Below are positions 25,210-34,323 of a stretch of DNA of 64,000 nucleotides, piece after piece (position 1 is the first letter of the stretch; every line of letters begins with the position of its first letter). A program made the position numbers and the translations under genes. The DNA comes from [Actinomadura] parvosata subsp. kistnae. GTDB taxonomy: Bacteria > Actinomycetota > Actinomycetes > Streptosporangiales > Streptosporangiaceae. The DNA is taken from contig NZ_OOHJ01000030.1 of NCBI RefSeq assembly GCF_900323885.1, forward strand, positions 186,001-250,000. The letters are read 5' to 3'. The notes beneath the pieces were generated by a model that was not told where the DNA came from, did not search any database, and saw only the letters and a list, made by a program, of their open reading frames with translations.

Positions 25210-26240
25210 GTGCGTCTGGGCCGCCTGTATGGCATCCCGATCGGCGCCGAACTGGTCGGCGTTGCTCGGGCTCGCCCTGATCGCGCTGATCTTCGCCGAC
25301 GGCGTGCTGGCCAGGCGGCACGGCGTGCGGGTCAGGTCGATCAGGCTGTGGATGCTGGGCGGTTTCTCCGAGCTTGAGGACCAGCCGCCGGACCCCAGGG
25401 CCGATCTCGTCATCGCCGCCGCCGGCCCCGTGGTCGGCGCGGCCGCGAGGCTGCTGCTGGGCGGCGGCTACCTCCTCGGCGAGGCCCTGAGCGCGTCGCC
25501 GCTGCTGACCCGGTCCCTGCTCTGGCTGGCCGCCATGAACGGCGTGCTGGCCGTGTTCAACCCTGCTGCCGGGCGCGTCTCTGGACGGCGGGCGGGTGCT
25601 GCGTGCCCTGCTGTGGTGGCACCACCACGGCCGGTCCCGGGCCGAGCTCGCCGCCGTCCGCGCCGGGCGTACCCTCGGCCTGGCCTTCGTGGGACTGGGC
25701 CTGCTCGAAATGATCTTCTTCAGCCTGAGCAAGGCATCTGGACCGTGCTGATCGGCTGGTTCCTCACGTCCTCCGCCGGCGCCGGAGGGACGGCCCACCT
25801 GGTGCGCGGCGCGCTGAGCGGCGCGACCGTGGCCGACGTCATGCACCGGTCCCCGGCGTGCGCGCAAGCCTGGCACACCCTGCAGAGCTGTGCCGAGCAG
25901 ACCGTCGCCGACTCCGATCAGGATGTCTTCCCGGTCGTGGAGCTCGCGGGCGATCCCGTCGGTGTCATCGCCGCCGACCGGATCATCGCCGTTCCCGCCC
26001 AGCGCCGCGCCGAGCTGCACGTCCGCTCGGTCATGACACCGCTGCCCCGTTCCAACGTCCTCACGCCGGACGCTCCCGCCGCCGGCCTGACCGGGCTGCG
26101 CCCCCTCGGGCCGTTGGTGGCGGTCGTCGCCGAGGGCGGGCCACGTCACCGGCATGGTTACGACCGGCGACCTGCAGCGCTTCCTGCGCCGCGCGATGCT
26201 GGTGACCCCGTCGTCCCCTTCCGCCTCGCAGTCCCGGTGA
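25210..26240 (+). pseudogene. Decayed site-2 protease (M50 family) with CBS domains, Rv2625c-like
   Basis: GTG start at 25210: VRLGRLYGIPIGAELVG, then a frameshift near 25260 to ALLGLALIALIFADGVLARRHGVRVRSIRLWMLGGFSELEDQPPDPRADLVIAAAGPVVGAAARLLLGG. The stretch that should contain the zinc-binding HExxH (AHELAHAVVARRHGV in relatives) is deleted, leaving only ARRHGV. The second motif survives in another frame (LLPGASLDGGRVLRALLWW). A CBS part follows (TVADVMHRSPACAQAWHTLQS ... LHVRSVMTPLPRSNVLTPDAPAAGLTGLRPLGPLVAVVAEGG) with one more shift before HVTGMVTTGDLQRFLRRAML. At least three frameshifts plus loss of the catalytic motif make it non-functional. The M. tuberculosis homologue is in the DosR regulon. 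Confidence 0.85.
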
Positions 26241-26782
26241 CGTGGCCTTTTCAGGAAGGCGCACCATGACCACCGCCGAGCGGCACTCTCCTCAGGTGAG
26301 GACCCGCACCACGGGCGCGCAAGCCGCACGGTGCCCGGTCGCCGCCGTCATCGTGCTGCGGCATCCCTGTCCCCCGCCCACAAGAGCGCGTCGCCGGCCA
26401 TGATGGCCAGGGACATCATGTGCTCATCACCGAGGACACCCGGACCGCCCACATCATGTCCGTGCCGCTGCCCTCGGTCGATCTGCTGCTCACCAGCCTG
26501 GCTCTGACCCACGGCTCTGAGGTCATCGCGGTCACCGTGACTCCCACGGCCGCACAGGCGCCATCCGCGCACCCGACGTTCGGCACGCCGCCACCCATCC
26601 AGGGCCACGACCGCGGTCTTCCCGGTCCGGCACGGCCGGGCAGCGGAACAACAAGCGTCATGCGGCAGGCCATCCAGGGCAAGCGAGACAGACCAAGAGT
26701 TTCCCGGCAGGTGAGGCTCACTCCGACAGCGGCGGGAAGGCTGATCCGGCAGGGGCAGACCATTGCTCTTCCGGAGGCGGCA
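26241..26782. other. 540-bp stretch with no assignable gene
   Basis: The USP frame is open upstream to 26420 (LITEDTRTAHIMSVPLPSVDLLLTSLAL...) but has no homology to USPs, and the USP proper starts at 26783. No box, RNA gene or terminator is evident. It may contain decayed sequence. Confidence 0.4.
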
Positions 26783-27688
26783 GTGCGCGACGAACAGGCC
26801 GGCCGGCCCATCCTGGTCGGCTACGACGACTCGCCCGAGAGCCGGCACGCGCTGCGCTGGGCCGTCGAGGAGGCGCGGCTGCGGAGGCTGCCCGTACTGG
26901 TCTGCCACGCCCTGCACTGGCCCTACGCCCCGAGGCCGGTCGCCCAGGAGGTCCTCGCACAGATCGAGCAGGTCGCCCTCGGCGTCGTCGACGAGGGAGT
27001 GCGCCGCGCCAAGGAACTCGCTCCGGAGGTGGACGTCCAGCCGGTCCTGGGCAAGGGCACGCCCTCGGCGGTGCTGCTGGAGGTCGCGCGTGGGGCGGAG
27101 ATGGCGGTGCTCGGATGCCGTGGGCAGGGTGGGTTCGACGGGCTCCAGGTGGGAGCGGCCGCCGTGCAGGTGCCGGCGCACAGCGTCAGGCCTGTCGTCG
27201 TCGTCCGTCCGTGCCTCCAGCCACCGGACGGCCAGGACGTTCGCGTCGTCGTCGGCCTCGACGGCTCGCCGCCCAGCGTGGCGGCCTTGGAGTTCGCGCT
27301 GGAGGAGGCGGCGTTGCGCGACGGCAGCGTGACGGCCCTGTGCTGCTGGTCCGACTGTGGGTCGGCGTCCTGGCCGGAGCCGCTCCCGTTCGTCGATTCC
27401 AACGCGCTGCGCAGGGGTGCGGAGGCTCGCTTCCGGGAGGTCGTCTCCCATCTGGCCGCCGGACGCCCCGAGGTGACGGTGTTCATCGAGTTCGTGACCG
27501 AACGTCCCCGACGCGTGCTGGTCGACGCGACGAAGGGCGCCACGCTCCTCGTCCTCGGCAACCGGGGGAACGGATCTCCCGCCTGCCTGCTGCTCGGCCC
27601 GGTCACCCAGGCGGCGCTGCTCGGCGCCTGGTGCCCGGTCGCGGTGACCCCCGCCGGCGTGCTGAACCCGCGACTGCCACCGGGATGA
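26783..27688 (+). CDS. Universal stress protein, two-domain, divergent ATP motifs
   Basis: 301 residues from a GTG at 26783 (GGAGG, 5 nt spacing). Domain 1: RPILVGYDDSPESRHALRWAVEEARLRRLPVLVCHALHWPYAPRPVAQEVLAQIEQVALGVVDEGVRRAKELAPEVDVQPVLGKGTPSAVLLEVARGAEMAVLGCRGQGGFDGLQVGAAAVQVPAHSVRPVVVV. Domain 2: RVVVGLDGSPPSVAALEFALEEAALRDGSVTALCCW ... LLVLGNRGNGSPACLLLGPVTQAALLGAWCPVAV. In both domains the G-x2-G-x9-G(S/T) motif is altered (GCRG..., GNRG...GP), so ATP binding may be weak. Followed 36 bp later by another USP gene, probably one transcript. Confidence 0.9.
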   Translation: MRDEQAGRPILVGYDDSPESRHALRWAVEEARLRRLPVLVCHALHWPYAPRPVAQEVLAQIEQVALGVVDEGVRRAKELAPEVDVQPVLGKGTPSAVLLEVARGAEMAVLGCRGQGGFDGLQVGAAAVQVPAHSVRPVVVVRPCLQPPDGQDVRVVVGLDGSPPSVAALEFALEEAALRDGSVTALCCWSDCGSASWPEPLPFVDSNALRRGAEARFREVVSHLAAGRPEVTVFIEFVTERPRRVLVDATKGATLLVLGNRGNGSPACLLLGPVTQAALLGAWCPVAVTPAGVLNPRLPPG

Positions 27689-27724
27689 TCGGCGGCCCGG
27701 GCTGAGATGGAGGGAGACGAAGAG

Positions 27725-28567
27725 ATGGCTGGACGGATCGTGGCGGGCGTGGACGGCTCTCCGCCCTCGATGGCGGCGGTCGAGTGGGGCGCGGCCGACG
27801 CAGGCAGACGTTCGCTGGAGCTGCGCCTGGTGCACGTGTGCGAGCAGTGGGCCCGCGCCGCGGGGACGGCCGAGTACTGTGCCGGGATGCTGGAATCGGC
27901 GGCGGACCGGGCCCGCGGCCTGGTTCCCGGCGTGCAGGTCGGCACGGAGATCCTGCCGGGTCCGGTGGTGAACGATCTGGTGAGGGAGTCGGCGGGGGCC
28001 GACAGCCTGGTGCTGGGCAGCAGAGGGCTGGGCGGCTTCGCGGGAATGGTGCTCGGCTCCACGAGCCTCGCGCTGGCCGGGCGCGCCGCGAGCCCGGTCG
28101 TCGTCGTCCGCGAGGCCGCAACGGTACGGCACGGCAGGATCGTGGTCGGATACGACGGCCGGCAGTCCCGGGCCGCCATGGAGTACGCCCTGGTGCAGGC
28201 GCGCGCCCGGGAGGCGGAGCTGCTCGTGCTCCATGCGTGGCGGCCACCGGTCCTGTCCTCGTACGGCTCCGCCTACAGGATCCTCAGCGAAGGTTTCGAG
28301 GAGAGTGCGCGCGAGGCCGCCGAGCAGGTCGTACCGTGGCGGGAAGCGAACCCTGACGTGCGCATCGTCGACGACCAGGTCTGCGACCACCCCGTGGCGG
28401 CCCTCAGGAACGCTTCGTCCACAGCCGACCTCGTCGTGGTGGGCTCGCGCGGGCTGGGCGGGTTCAGCTCCGCGGTGCTGGGGTCGGTCAGTCATGGCGT
28501 GCTCCACCACGCGGTGTGCCCGGTGGCCGTGGTGCCTCCTTCCGAGGCCGCCCACGAAGCTCGCTGA
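27725..28567 (+). CDS. Universal stress protein, two-domain
   Basis: 280 residues from the ATG at 27725 (GGAGGG about 9 nt upstream; the in-frame ATG at 27707 lacks a site). Domain 1: MAGRIVAGVDGSPPSMAAVEWGAADAGRRSLELRLVHVCEQWAR ... LVLGSRGLGGFAGMVLGSTSLALAGRAASPVVVV. Domain 2: RIVVGYDGRQSRAAMEYALVQARAREAELLVLHAW ... LVVVGSRGLGGFSSAVLGSVSHGVLHHAVCPVAVV. Both have intact GSRG-x9-GS ATP motifs. It is a paralogue of 15986-16717, which lacks the final strand seen here. No DevR-like box was found directly before this pair. Confidence 0.93.
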   Translation: MAGRIVAGVDGSPPSMAAVEWGAADAGRRSLELRLVHVCEQWARAAGTAEYCAGMLESAADRARGLVPGVQVGTEILPGPVVNDLVRESAGADSLVLGSRGLGGFAGMVLGSTSLALAGRAASPVVVVREAATVRHGRIVVGYDGRQSRAAMEYALVQARAREAELLVLHAWRPPVLSSYGSAYRILSEGFEESAREAAEQVVPWREANPDVRIVDDQVCDHPVAALRNASSTADLVVVGSRGLGGFSSAVLGSVSHGVLHHAVCPVAVVPPSEAAHEAR

Positions 28568-28656
28568 AGGGCGATGCCGAAGAACGGGGTCCGGGCACGG
28601 TGACGGGAAGCGGAGGGAGCCACCGGAGGCCGCCGTCCCTGGAGGGGCTCAGTTGA

Positions 28657-29079
<423 letters not shown>

Positions 29080-29127
29080 CACCCGGCGGCCACGGGGCGT
29101 CCGTGGCCGCACCTTTTTGACCTTCAC

Positions 29128-29143
29128 ATACTCCGGGGGGTAT
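29128..29143 (+). promoter_or_regulatory. CsoR/CstR-type operator overlapping the ribosome site
   Basis: ATACTCCGGGGGGTAT, ending 4 bp before the ATG at 29148. The GGGGGG part is also the only candidate ribosome-binding sequence, so repressor binding would overlap the translation start region. Confidence 0.75.
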
Positions 29144-29147
29144 AGAC

Positions 29148-30476
29148 ATGGAAGTCACGTCGTTCCGGACGCCCGGCCTGGGCGACCAGACCTACCTGCT
29201 CACCCACGACGGCCAAGGCGTGCTCGTCGATCCCCAGCGCGACATCGGCCGTTTCCTCGACGCCGCCGCTGAACGGGACGTCGAGCTGCGGTTCGTGCTG
29301 GAGACACACGTGCACAACGACTACGTCTCCGGCGCCGAGCAGGCCGCCCTGCGCACCGGCGCCGAGCTGGTGCTGCCCGCCGCCGCGGCGCCCGCCTACC
29401 GGCACACGCCCGCCTTCCACCTGGAGGACCTCGACGGCGGCGCCGGGCTGACCGTCCGCCCCGTGCACACGCCCGGCCACACCCCCGAGCACACCAGCTA
29501 CCTGGTGCTCATCGACGGCGAGCCGGCCGCGCTGTTCTCCGGCGGCAGCCTGCTCGTCGCCTCCGCCGGCCGCCCCGACCTGCTCGGCCCCGAACGCGCC
29601 CGCACCCTGGCCCGCCTCCAGCACCGCTCGCTGCGCCGACTGGCCGCGCTGCCACCCGGCCTCGCCCTCTACCCCACCCACGGCGAGGGCTCGTTCTGCA
29701 CCGCCACCGGCGCCGGCCGCCTGACCTCCACCATCGCAGCGGAGCTGACGGACAACCCGCTGCTGGCCATCGACGACCCGGAGAAGTTCGCCGACACGCT
29801 GCTGACCCACCCGATGCCCATCCCCGCCTTCTACCGCCACATGGGCCCGGCCAACACGCTCGGCGTGCCCGCCATGCCGCCCGTCCACGTCCCCGACCTC
29901 AACGAGCCCAGCGGTCACGTCGTGGACCTGCGCCCGCGCCACCTCCAGGCCCGGGGCATGCTGCCCGGCTCCTACGGCATCGAACTGGACGACGACTTCG
30001 GCAGCTGGACCGGCTGGCTGCTCCCCCGCGACGAGCCGATCACCCTGGTCGCCGAACCCGGCCAGGACGTCACCGAGGCCGTCACCCAGCTCGCCCGGAT
30101 CGGCATCGACACCGTCCAGGGCGTCGTGCGCGACCTCGGCCAGGCCGCCACCCAGACCTACCGGCTCACCGACCTCGACGCCTTCGTCAAGCTGCTGCTC
30201 CAGCCCGACGCGCAGCTCCTGGACGTGCGGATGCCCAGCGAACAGGAGCAGACCCGGCTCGCGGGCGCCGTCGAGCGATTCCTGCCCGACCTGTTCACCC
30301 AGGGCGTCCCCGCCGAGCTCGACCCGGAGCGGCCGGTGCTCGTCGCGTGCGCCTCCGGCCGCCGGGCCGCCATCGCCGCCGCTCACCTCGCCCGCGAGGG
30401 CTACCGGCCGATCGTGCTCACCGGAGCAGGCGTCCCCGACGTCGCCGCTGCCCTGCGCGACCCTGACGCCGCCTGA
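29148..30476 (+). CDS. MBL-fold sulfur dioxygenase with C-terminal rhodanese domain
   Basis: 442 residues. The N-terminal beta-lactamase-fold domain (1-240) has ETHVHNDYVSGAE (metal-binding HxHxD, third position Tyr as in many actinobacterial members), VHTPGHTPEHTSY, ALFSGGSLLVASAGRPDL and LYPTHGEGSFC, as in ETHE1-type persulfide dioxygenases. Two rhodanese-like parts follow; the first (about 245-335, HVVDLRPRHLQARGMLPGSYGIEL) lacks an active cysteine, the second (about 340-440, QLLDVRMPSEQEQTRLAGA ... VLVACASGRRAAIAAAHLAREGY) has the active-site Cys in the CASGRR loop. It oxidises glutathione- or low-molecular-thiol persulfide to sulfite, with sulfur transfer by the rhodanese. Directly behind the CstR-like operator, so induced by sulfide stress (inference). 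Confidence 0.9.
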   Translation: MEVTSFRTPGLGDQTYLLTHDGQGVLVDPQRDIGRFLDAAAERDVELRFVLETHVHNDYVSGAEQAALRTGAELVLPAAAAPAYRHTPAFHLEDLDGGAGLTVRPVHTPGHTPEHTSYLVLIDGEPAALFSGGSLLVASAGRPDLLGPERARTLARLQHRSLRRLAALPPGLALYPTHGEGSFCTATGAGRLTSTIAAELTDNPLLAIDDPEKFADTLLTHPMPIPAFYRHMGPANTLGVPAMPPVHVPDLNEPSGHVVDLRPRHLQARGMLPGSYGIELDDDFGSWTGWLLPRDEPITLVAEPGQDVTEAVTQLARIGIDTVQGVVRDLGQAATQTYRLTDLDAFVKLLLQPDAQLLDVRMPSEQEQTRLAGAVERFLPDLFTQGVPAELDPERPVLVACASGRRAAIAAAHLAREGYRPIVLTGAGVPDVAAALRDPDAA

Positions 30477-30643
30477 CCCGCACCAGGAGAAAGCCGTGTC
30501 CCCCATCGACCTGCCCTCGACCAGGTCGACGCGCACCTGCGGCGCATCGTCACCGATGCGGGCGGCCGCCTGCTGCTCCTCTGCCCGTCGTGCTGGTGCG
30601 GTGGCCTCGGCCTCGGACCCTGTTGCGGATTCCGCTCCAAGCA

Positions 30644-30657
30644 GGGACGAAGGTCCC
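30644..30657 (+). promoter_or_regulatory. DevR-like box (near-perfect palindrome)
   Basis: GGGACGAAGGTCCC flanked by A and T, giving AGGGAC-GAAG-GTCCCT with 6-bp arms; 63 bp upstream of the SHOCT gene at 30720. Confidence 0.65.
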
Positions 30658-30719
30658 TGTCGCCGCGGCTGGCCGTCCGCACAGGATGAGGGGAATCGAA
30701 CGCATCCGAGGTGATGGCG

Positions 30720-30989
30720 ATGATGTGGTGGGGTTACAACGGCATGAACGGCTGGGGCTATGTGCTCATGGGTCTGAGCACGCTCGTGTTCTGGGGACTC
30801 GTGATCACCACGATCGTCCTGGCCGCCCGTCACGCGAGCCGGGTCATCGGCGCGGGACGTACTTCCCCGCCGCCGACGGCGCAGGAACTGCTTGCGCAGC
30901 GCTACGCGCGGGGCGAGATCGACACCGACGAGTACCGCTCCCGGCTGGACGTCCTGCAGCGCGGGCCTGAGTATCCGGTTCGCGGCTGA
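30720..30989 (+). CDS. Small SHOCT-domain membrane protein
   Basis: 89 residues from the ATG at 30720 (GAGG 8-9 nt upstream; GTG 30711 and ATG 30714 are also in frame). An N-terminal Trp/Gly/Met-rich segment and one membrane helix (MMWWGYNGMNGWGYVLMGLSTLVFWGLVITTIVLAAR), then a SHOCT domain at the C-terminus (TAQELLAQRYARGEIDTDEYRSRLDVLQ). Proteins of this type are common in actinobacteria; SHOCT is thought to mediate oligomerisation. Function not known; the palindromic DevR-like box suggests membership of the island regulon. Confidence 0.85.
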   Translation: MMWWGYNGMNGWGYVLMGLSTLVFWGLVITTIVLAARHASRVIGAGRTSPPPTAQELLAQRYARGEIDTDEYRSRLDVLQRGPEYPVRG

Positions 30990-31404
30990 CCGCGCACCCT
31001 CCGCTCGCACCGGCTGGGATCAGCTCCACGGCGCTCGCCCGGATTCTGGACGGCAGCGCACGCACCGTCGATGAGTGCGATCTGCGGCGTAGGAGGCGGC
31101 GACAGCGGCCCAGTCGCGGGCCCCTACCGTGAAGACACGCTGCCGCAGGTCGCCAACTCCGATGCCGGCTCTGGTGGCGTTCGTCCCCGCGCAGGTCCTT
31201 CGGTCAGGCGCGCACTTCGGCGAGCGGTAGCCGCGTCCATGGCCGGCCCGCTGATGTGCGGGCATGGCCGAGACCGTCGTGGCAACTCGGTCTGGCCGTC
31301 GTGATGATCTCCCGGCGGCCGGGCCGCTGCAGGCGCCCCCTCCCGGGGTGGTCGCCGCGGTGCGGCGGTCGCCATGCGTGCATTCGCCGGGTGCCACGTC
31401 GTGA
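30990..31404. other. 415-bp stretch with no recognised gene
   Basis: Frames are open on the minus strand (for example ATRAGIGVGDLRQRVFTVGARDWAAVAASYAADRT) but no family is recognised and no ribosome site precedes them. It may be a relic. Confidence 0.4.
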
Positions 31405-32190
31405 TCAGCGGGGGCGTTGCAGGATGGCGCCATCGGCCTCCTGGATGACGGGTGACGCGGCGTCCGGGAAGCCGGAGGTGTGCCAGGTGGCGCCGGTGGT
31501 GGTGATGGCGAACGCCTCCGCGCCGGGAAGACGTTCGACCCAGGCCCGGGCCGCGCCACCCATCGCGAAGGCGGCGGTGGCGTAGGCGTCGACCATGGTG
31601 AGGCCGGTGCCGGTGACGGTGATTGAGGCCAGTTCCAGTGCCGGTCGGCCGGTGTGCGGGTCGATGATGTGCGGCCCGCGTTCGGCCGTGCCGGAGGTGG
31701 CCACGGCCAGGTCCTGGCCGGACACCACCGTGGCCGTGATTCCCGGGCGCAGGGGGTGGGCGACGGCGATCCGCCACGGCCGGCCCCGGGCGGGGCGGCC
31801 CGCGCACTGGATGTCGCCGCCGCCGTTCAGGCAGTGGTTCACCGCTCCATGCCGGTCGAGCATGCGGGACGCCTGCTCGACGGCCCAGCCCTTGACCAGG
31901 GCGGACGGGTCGAGGAGGCCTGCAGGGCGGGTGGAGAAGTATCCGTCCGACACTTCTGCCACCGCAGCGCAAAGGTCGAGGACGTCGGTCACCTCGGGCG
32001 GGCAGTCGTCCAGGCCGATCTCGCCCCTGCCGAGACGGCTGATGGGGCTGTCTTGTCGGTAGGGGGAGAAGATGGCGTCCACTCGGTGCAGCCAGGTGAC
32101 GGCCTCGGCGACGGCCCGTCGCGCGTCGCCGAGCGGGGGGCGGAGGTCGAAGGAGAAGACCGTGCCCATGGCGTGTTCGACGTGGCGCAT
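31405..32190 (-). CDS. apbE: FAD:protein FMN transferase
   Basis: 261 residues; the ATG at 32190 overlaps the stop of the FMN-binding gene (TGATG), so translation is coupled. ApbE features: MGTVFSFDL near the start, IFSPYRQDSPISRLGRGE, GLLDPSALVKGWAVEQA, CLNGGGDIQCAG and the SGTAERGPHIIDPHTGRP block that binds FAD and Mg. The enzyme covalently attaches FMN from FAD to a Thr of its target through a phosphoester bond; the target is surely the preceding gene product. About 260 residues is slightly short of typical ApbE (about 300) and there is no lipoprotein signal, as is usual in actinobacteria. Confidence 0.93.
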   Translation of the reverse strand: MRHVEHAMGTVFSFDLRPPLGDARRAVAEAVTWLHRVDAIFSPYRQDSPISRLGRGEIGLDDCPPEVTDVLDLCAAVAEVSDGYFSTRPAGLLDPSALVKGWAVEQASRMLDRHGAVNHCLNGGGDIQCAGRPARGRPWRIAVAHPLRPGITATVVSGQDLAVATSGTAERGPHIIDPHTGRPALELASITVTGTGLTMVDAYATAAFAMGGAARAWVERLPGAEAFAITTTGATWHTSGFPDAASPVIQEADGAILQRPR

Positions 32191-32792
32191 CACAGGCCGG
32201 CCCGGTCCAGGGCGCTTTGCAGGGACCGCATGTAACCCTCGCTGGTGTAGGTGGCGCCGGAGACGGCGTCGATCTGGGCTGATTGCGCGGCCAGCGCCTG
32301 GTCGTTGAGCGTCGGCAGTGCCTGGCTGTTGATGGCGAGGTCGCGGTGGTTGCCGTCGGGAGCCCGCAGGACCCGGATGCCGGTCATCGTGCCGCCGTTC
32401 AGGACGAGCTGCACCTGTACGGGCCCCCAGCGGGTGTCGGCGATGTCGCCGGTGATCACTTTGTCCCCGCTGGTGGCGCCGGCGACGGCGCCCGGCCCGG
32501 TCCAGGCGCCGGCGGCCTGCGGAGCGGTGCTGTCCTGGCCGGTCTGCGGAGTGGTGCCGTTGCTCTGCTGCTGGTGGGTGATGCCGGTCTGCTCGTCATC
32601 GTCGCTGCCGCCTTCCTCGTCTTCGTCGTGCGGGTCCTTCCGCTGACCGCCGGAGCCGGCGCTCGGTGGGGCGGGTGCCGGGGAGGCGGCGGACGGCGGG
32701 GTGGCCACCGCGGTGAGCTCGTGGGGTTTGAACGACAGCAGCAGCACCAGCCCGACGGCGGTGACAAGGATGGCGAAGATCGCTCTGCGCAT
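32190..32792 (-). CDS. FMN-binding domain protein, membrane-anchored, flavinylation target
   Basis: 200 residues from the ATG at 32792 (GAGG 8-9 nt upstream). One N-terminal membrane helix (AIFAILVTAVGLVLLLSF), a long low-complexity Pro/Ser/Asp/Glu/Gln linker (about 30-110), then the FMN-bind domain: GDIADTRWGPVQVQLVLNGGTMTGIRVLRAPDGNHRDLAINSQALPTLNDQALAAQSAQIDAVSGATYTSEGYMRSLQSALDRAG. DAVSGATYTSEGY is the consensus flavinylation motif in which the Thr accepts FMN. Located outside the membrane, it would accept electrons from the ferric-reductase-like protein encoded 11 bp upstream. Confidence 0.92.
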   Translation of the reverse strand: MRRAIFAILVTAVGLVLLLSFKPHELTAVATPPSAASPAPAPPSAGSGGQRKDPHDEDEEGGSDDDEQTGITHQQQSNGTTPQTGQDSTAPQAAGAWTGPGAVAGATSGDKVITGDIADTRWGPVQVQLVLNGGTMTGIRVLRAPDGNHRDLAINSQALPTLNDQALAAQSAQIDAVSGATYTSEGYMRSLQSALDRAGL

Positions 32793-32802
32793 CAGGGCTT
32801 CC

Positions 32803-34170
32803 TCAGAACTCGAACGATTCACGATGGATGCGGCGGTTCGGCACTCCGGCCGCGCGCAGCGCGGAGGTCGCCGCGCCGGTCATCCCGGCGGGCCCGCACA
32901 CGTAGACCTCGTACCGCGCCAGCTCGGGCAGCAGAGCGGTCAGGACCGCGGGCGCGAAGGGGTCGCCGACCTGCTCGCGCGGGCCGACGCAGTAGTGCAC
33001 CGCCGCTCCCCGCCGGTGGGCGATCTCCTCCAGCTCCGCGCGGAACACGAGGTCCTCCTCACTCCGGGCACGGTAGAGAAGAGTGAGGTCGCCGGGCGCG
33101 GCGGGGATCGCCTCGAACAGGGCGCGCAAGGGGGTGATGCCGACCCCGCCCGCGACGAGCAGCACCTTGCGCCCGTGGCGCGGCCGGCCAGGGGCGAACG
33201 CGCCGCTCGGTCCTTCGGCGATGACCCGGGTCCCCCGCCGCAGGCTGGCCAGCCGGGCGCTATGGTCGCCCAGGCCCTTGACGGTGATCCGCAGCTCGCC
33301 CGGCCGTGGAGCCGCGGACAGCGAGTACGGGTTCGGCGACCACCACAGATCCCTGGTGAGGAACCGCCACCGGAAGAACTGGCCGGGCTCGGCCTTGAGC
33401 CTGTCCAGCTCGCGCCCGGAGACGTAGACGGAGACGACGCCCGGCGCCTCGGCCTCCACCCGATCGACTCTGAGCCGGTGCCGGACCGCCTGGCGGATCG
33501 GGGTGAGGAACCGGTACCAGGCGAGCACGGCCGCGACGGCGAGGTAGAGGGCGTACCAGGCGGCGCGGGCGACGGGAGAGCCGACGAACTCGCCGCCGGT
33601 CGACAGCTGGTGCCCGAACGCCAGCCACGCCGCCAGGTAGGTGTAGAAGTGCAGGTGGAACCAGGTCTCGTAGCGCAGGCGTGGCCGGATCGCGCGCGCC
33701 GAGACGGTGCCCACCCCCACCAGGAGCAGCACCGCCGCCGTGGCCGCGAGAACGTCGGGATAGGACAGGATCAGCGTCGCCGTCTCACCGGCCACGCCGG
33801 TGCCGTCCGCCAGCGCGTACCTCCAGATGATCAGCAGTGTGTGGGCCACCGCCAGCCCGACCACGTACCGGCCGCCCATCGCGTGCCAGCGGGCGAGCCG
33901 GTCGGAGCCCACACCGCGTTCCAGGGCGGGGATGCGGGCCATCAGCGCGAGCAGGACCGCTATGCCGTACGCGGCGAGCAGGCCGGTGATGCGCCCGGCT
34001 CCGGTCAGCCAGTCGGCGAGTCCGGAGACCTGCGGTGTGCCGGACCACCACAGGCCCAGCACGGCCAGAGTCCCGGCGGCGATGACCGTCAGGACGGCAC
34101 CGGGACGCGCGCGGGCGGCCCTGATGGGCCGTGTCCTGGTCCCGGCGCGGGTGGCCGAAGCGGTGCTCAC
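32803..34170 (-). CDS. Ferric-reductase-like transmembrane flavoprotein with FAD/NAD(P) domain
   Basis: 455 residues from a GTG at 34170 (AAAGGGGGC site 7 nt upstream). Six or so membrane helices (residues about 28-230), with histidines for two haems in ARWHAMGGRYVVGLAVAHTLLIIW and WFHLHFYTYLAAWLAFGHQL. Then a ferredoxin-reductase domain: FAD binding (WWSPNPYSLSAAP, RxYS-type) and NAD(P) binding (LLVAGGVGITPLRALFEAI ... YVCGPAGMTGAATSALRAAGVP). It moves electrons from cytosolic NAD(P)H across the membrane. With the FMN-binding protein and ApbE it forms a three-gene trans-membrane electron-transfer unit. Divergent from the two-component pair at 34324. Confidence 0.9.
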   Translation of the reverse strand: MSTASATRAGTRTRPIRAARARPGAVLTVIAAGTLAVLGLWWSGTPQVSGLADWLTGAGRITGLLAAYGIAVLLALMARIPALERGVGSDRLARWHAMGGRYVVGLAVAHTLLIIWRYALADGTGVAGETATLILSYPDVLAATAAVLLLVGVGTVSARAIRPRLRYETWFHLHFYTYLAAWLAFGHQLSTGGEFVGSPVARAAWYALYLAVAAVLAWYRFLTPIRQAVRHRLRVDRVEAEAPGVVSVYVSGRELDRLKAEPGQFFRWRFLTRDLWWSPNPYSLSAAPRPGELRITVKGLGDHSARLASLRRGTRVIAEGPSGAFAPGRPRHGRKVLLVAGGVGITPLRALFEAIPAAPGDLTLLYRARSEEDLVFRAELEEIAHRRGAAVHYCVGPREQVGDPFAPAVLTALLPELARYEVYVCGPAGMTGAATSALRAAGVPNRRIHRESFEF

Positions 34171-34323
34171 GATCGTGCCCCCTTTACGCTTCGCGATCGC
34201 GAGCCACACTGCCAGCCGAACTTCTCGATTCCCTCTGAAGAAGGCAGGTCCCGGTCACTCAGAGGGTTTTCATAGGTGAGGCGGATGGTGCGCGGAGCGG
34301 ACAGGAGGGATCCTGGTAACGCC

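Noticed and set aside
26420-26782. N-terminal extension of the USP at 26783 to an upstream in-frame start
   Set aside because: The 121 extra codons do not match USPs, and a good ribosome site stands before the GTG at 26783.
30494-30640. A gene after the rhodanese protein starting GTG at 30496 (VSPIDLP...) or in the next frame (LDQVDAHLRRIVTDAGGRLLLLCP)
   Set aside because: Possible ribosome site (AGGAG) but the frame breaks at once and no family is recognisable. Could be a relic, not supportable.
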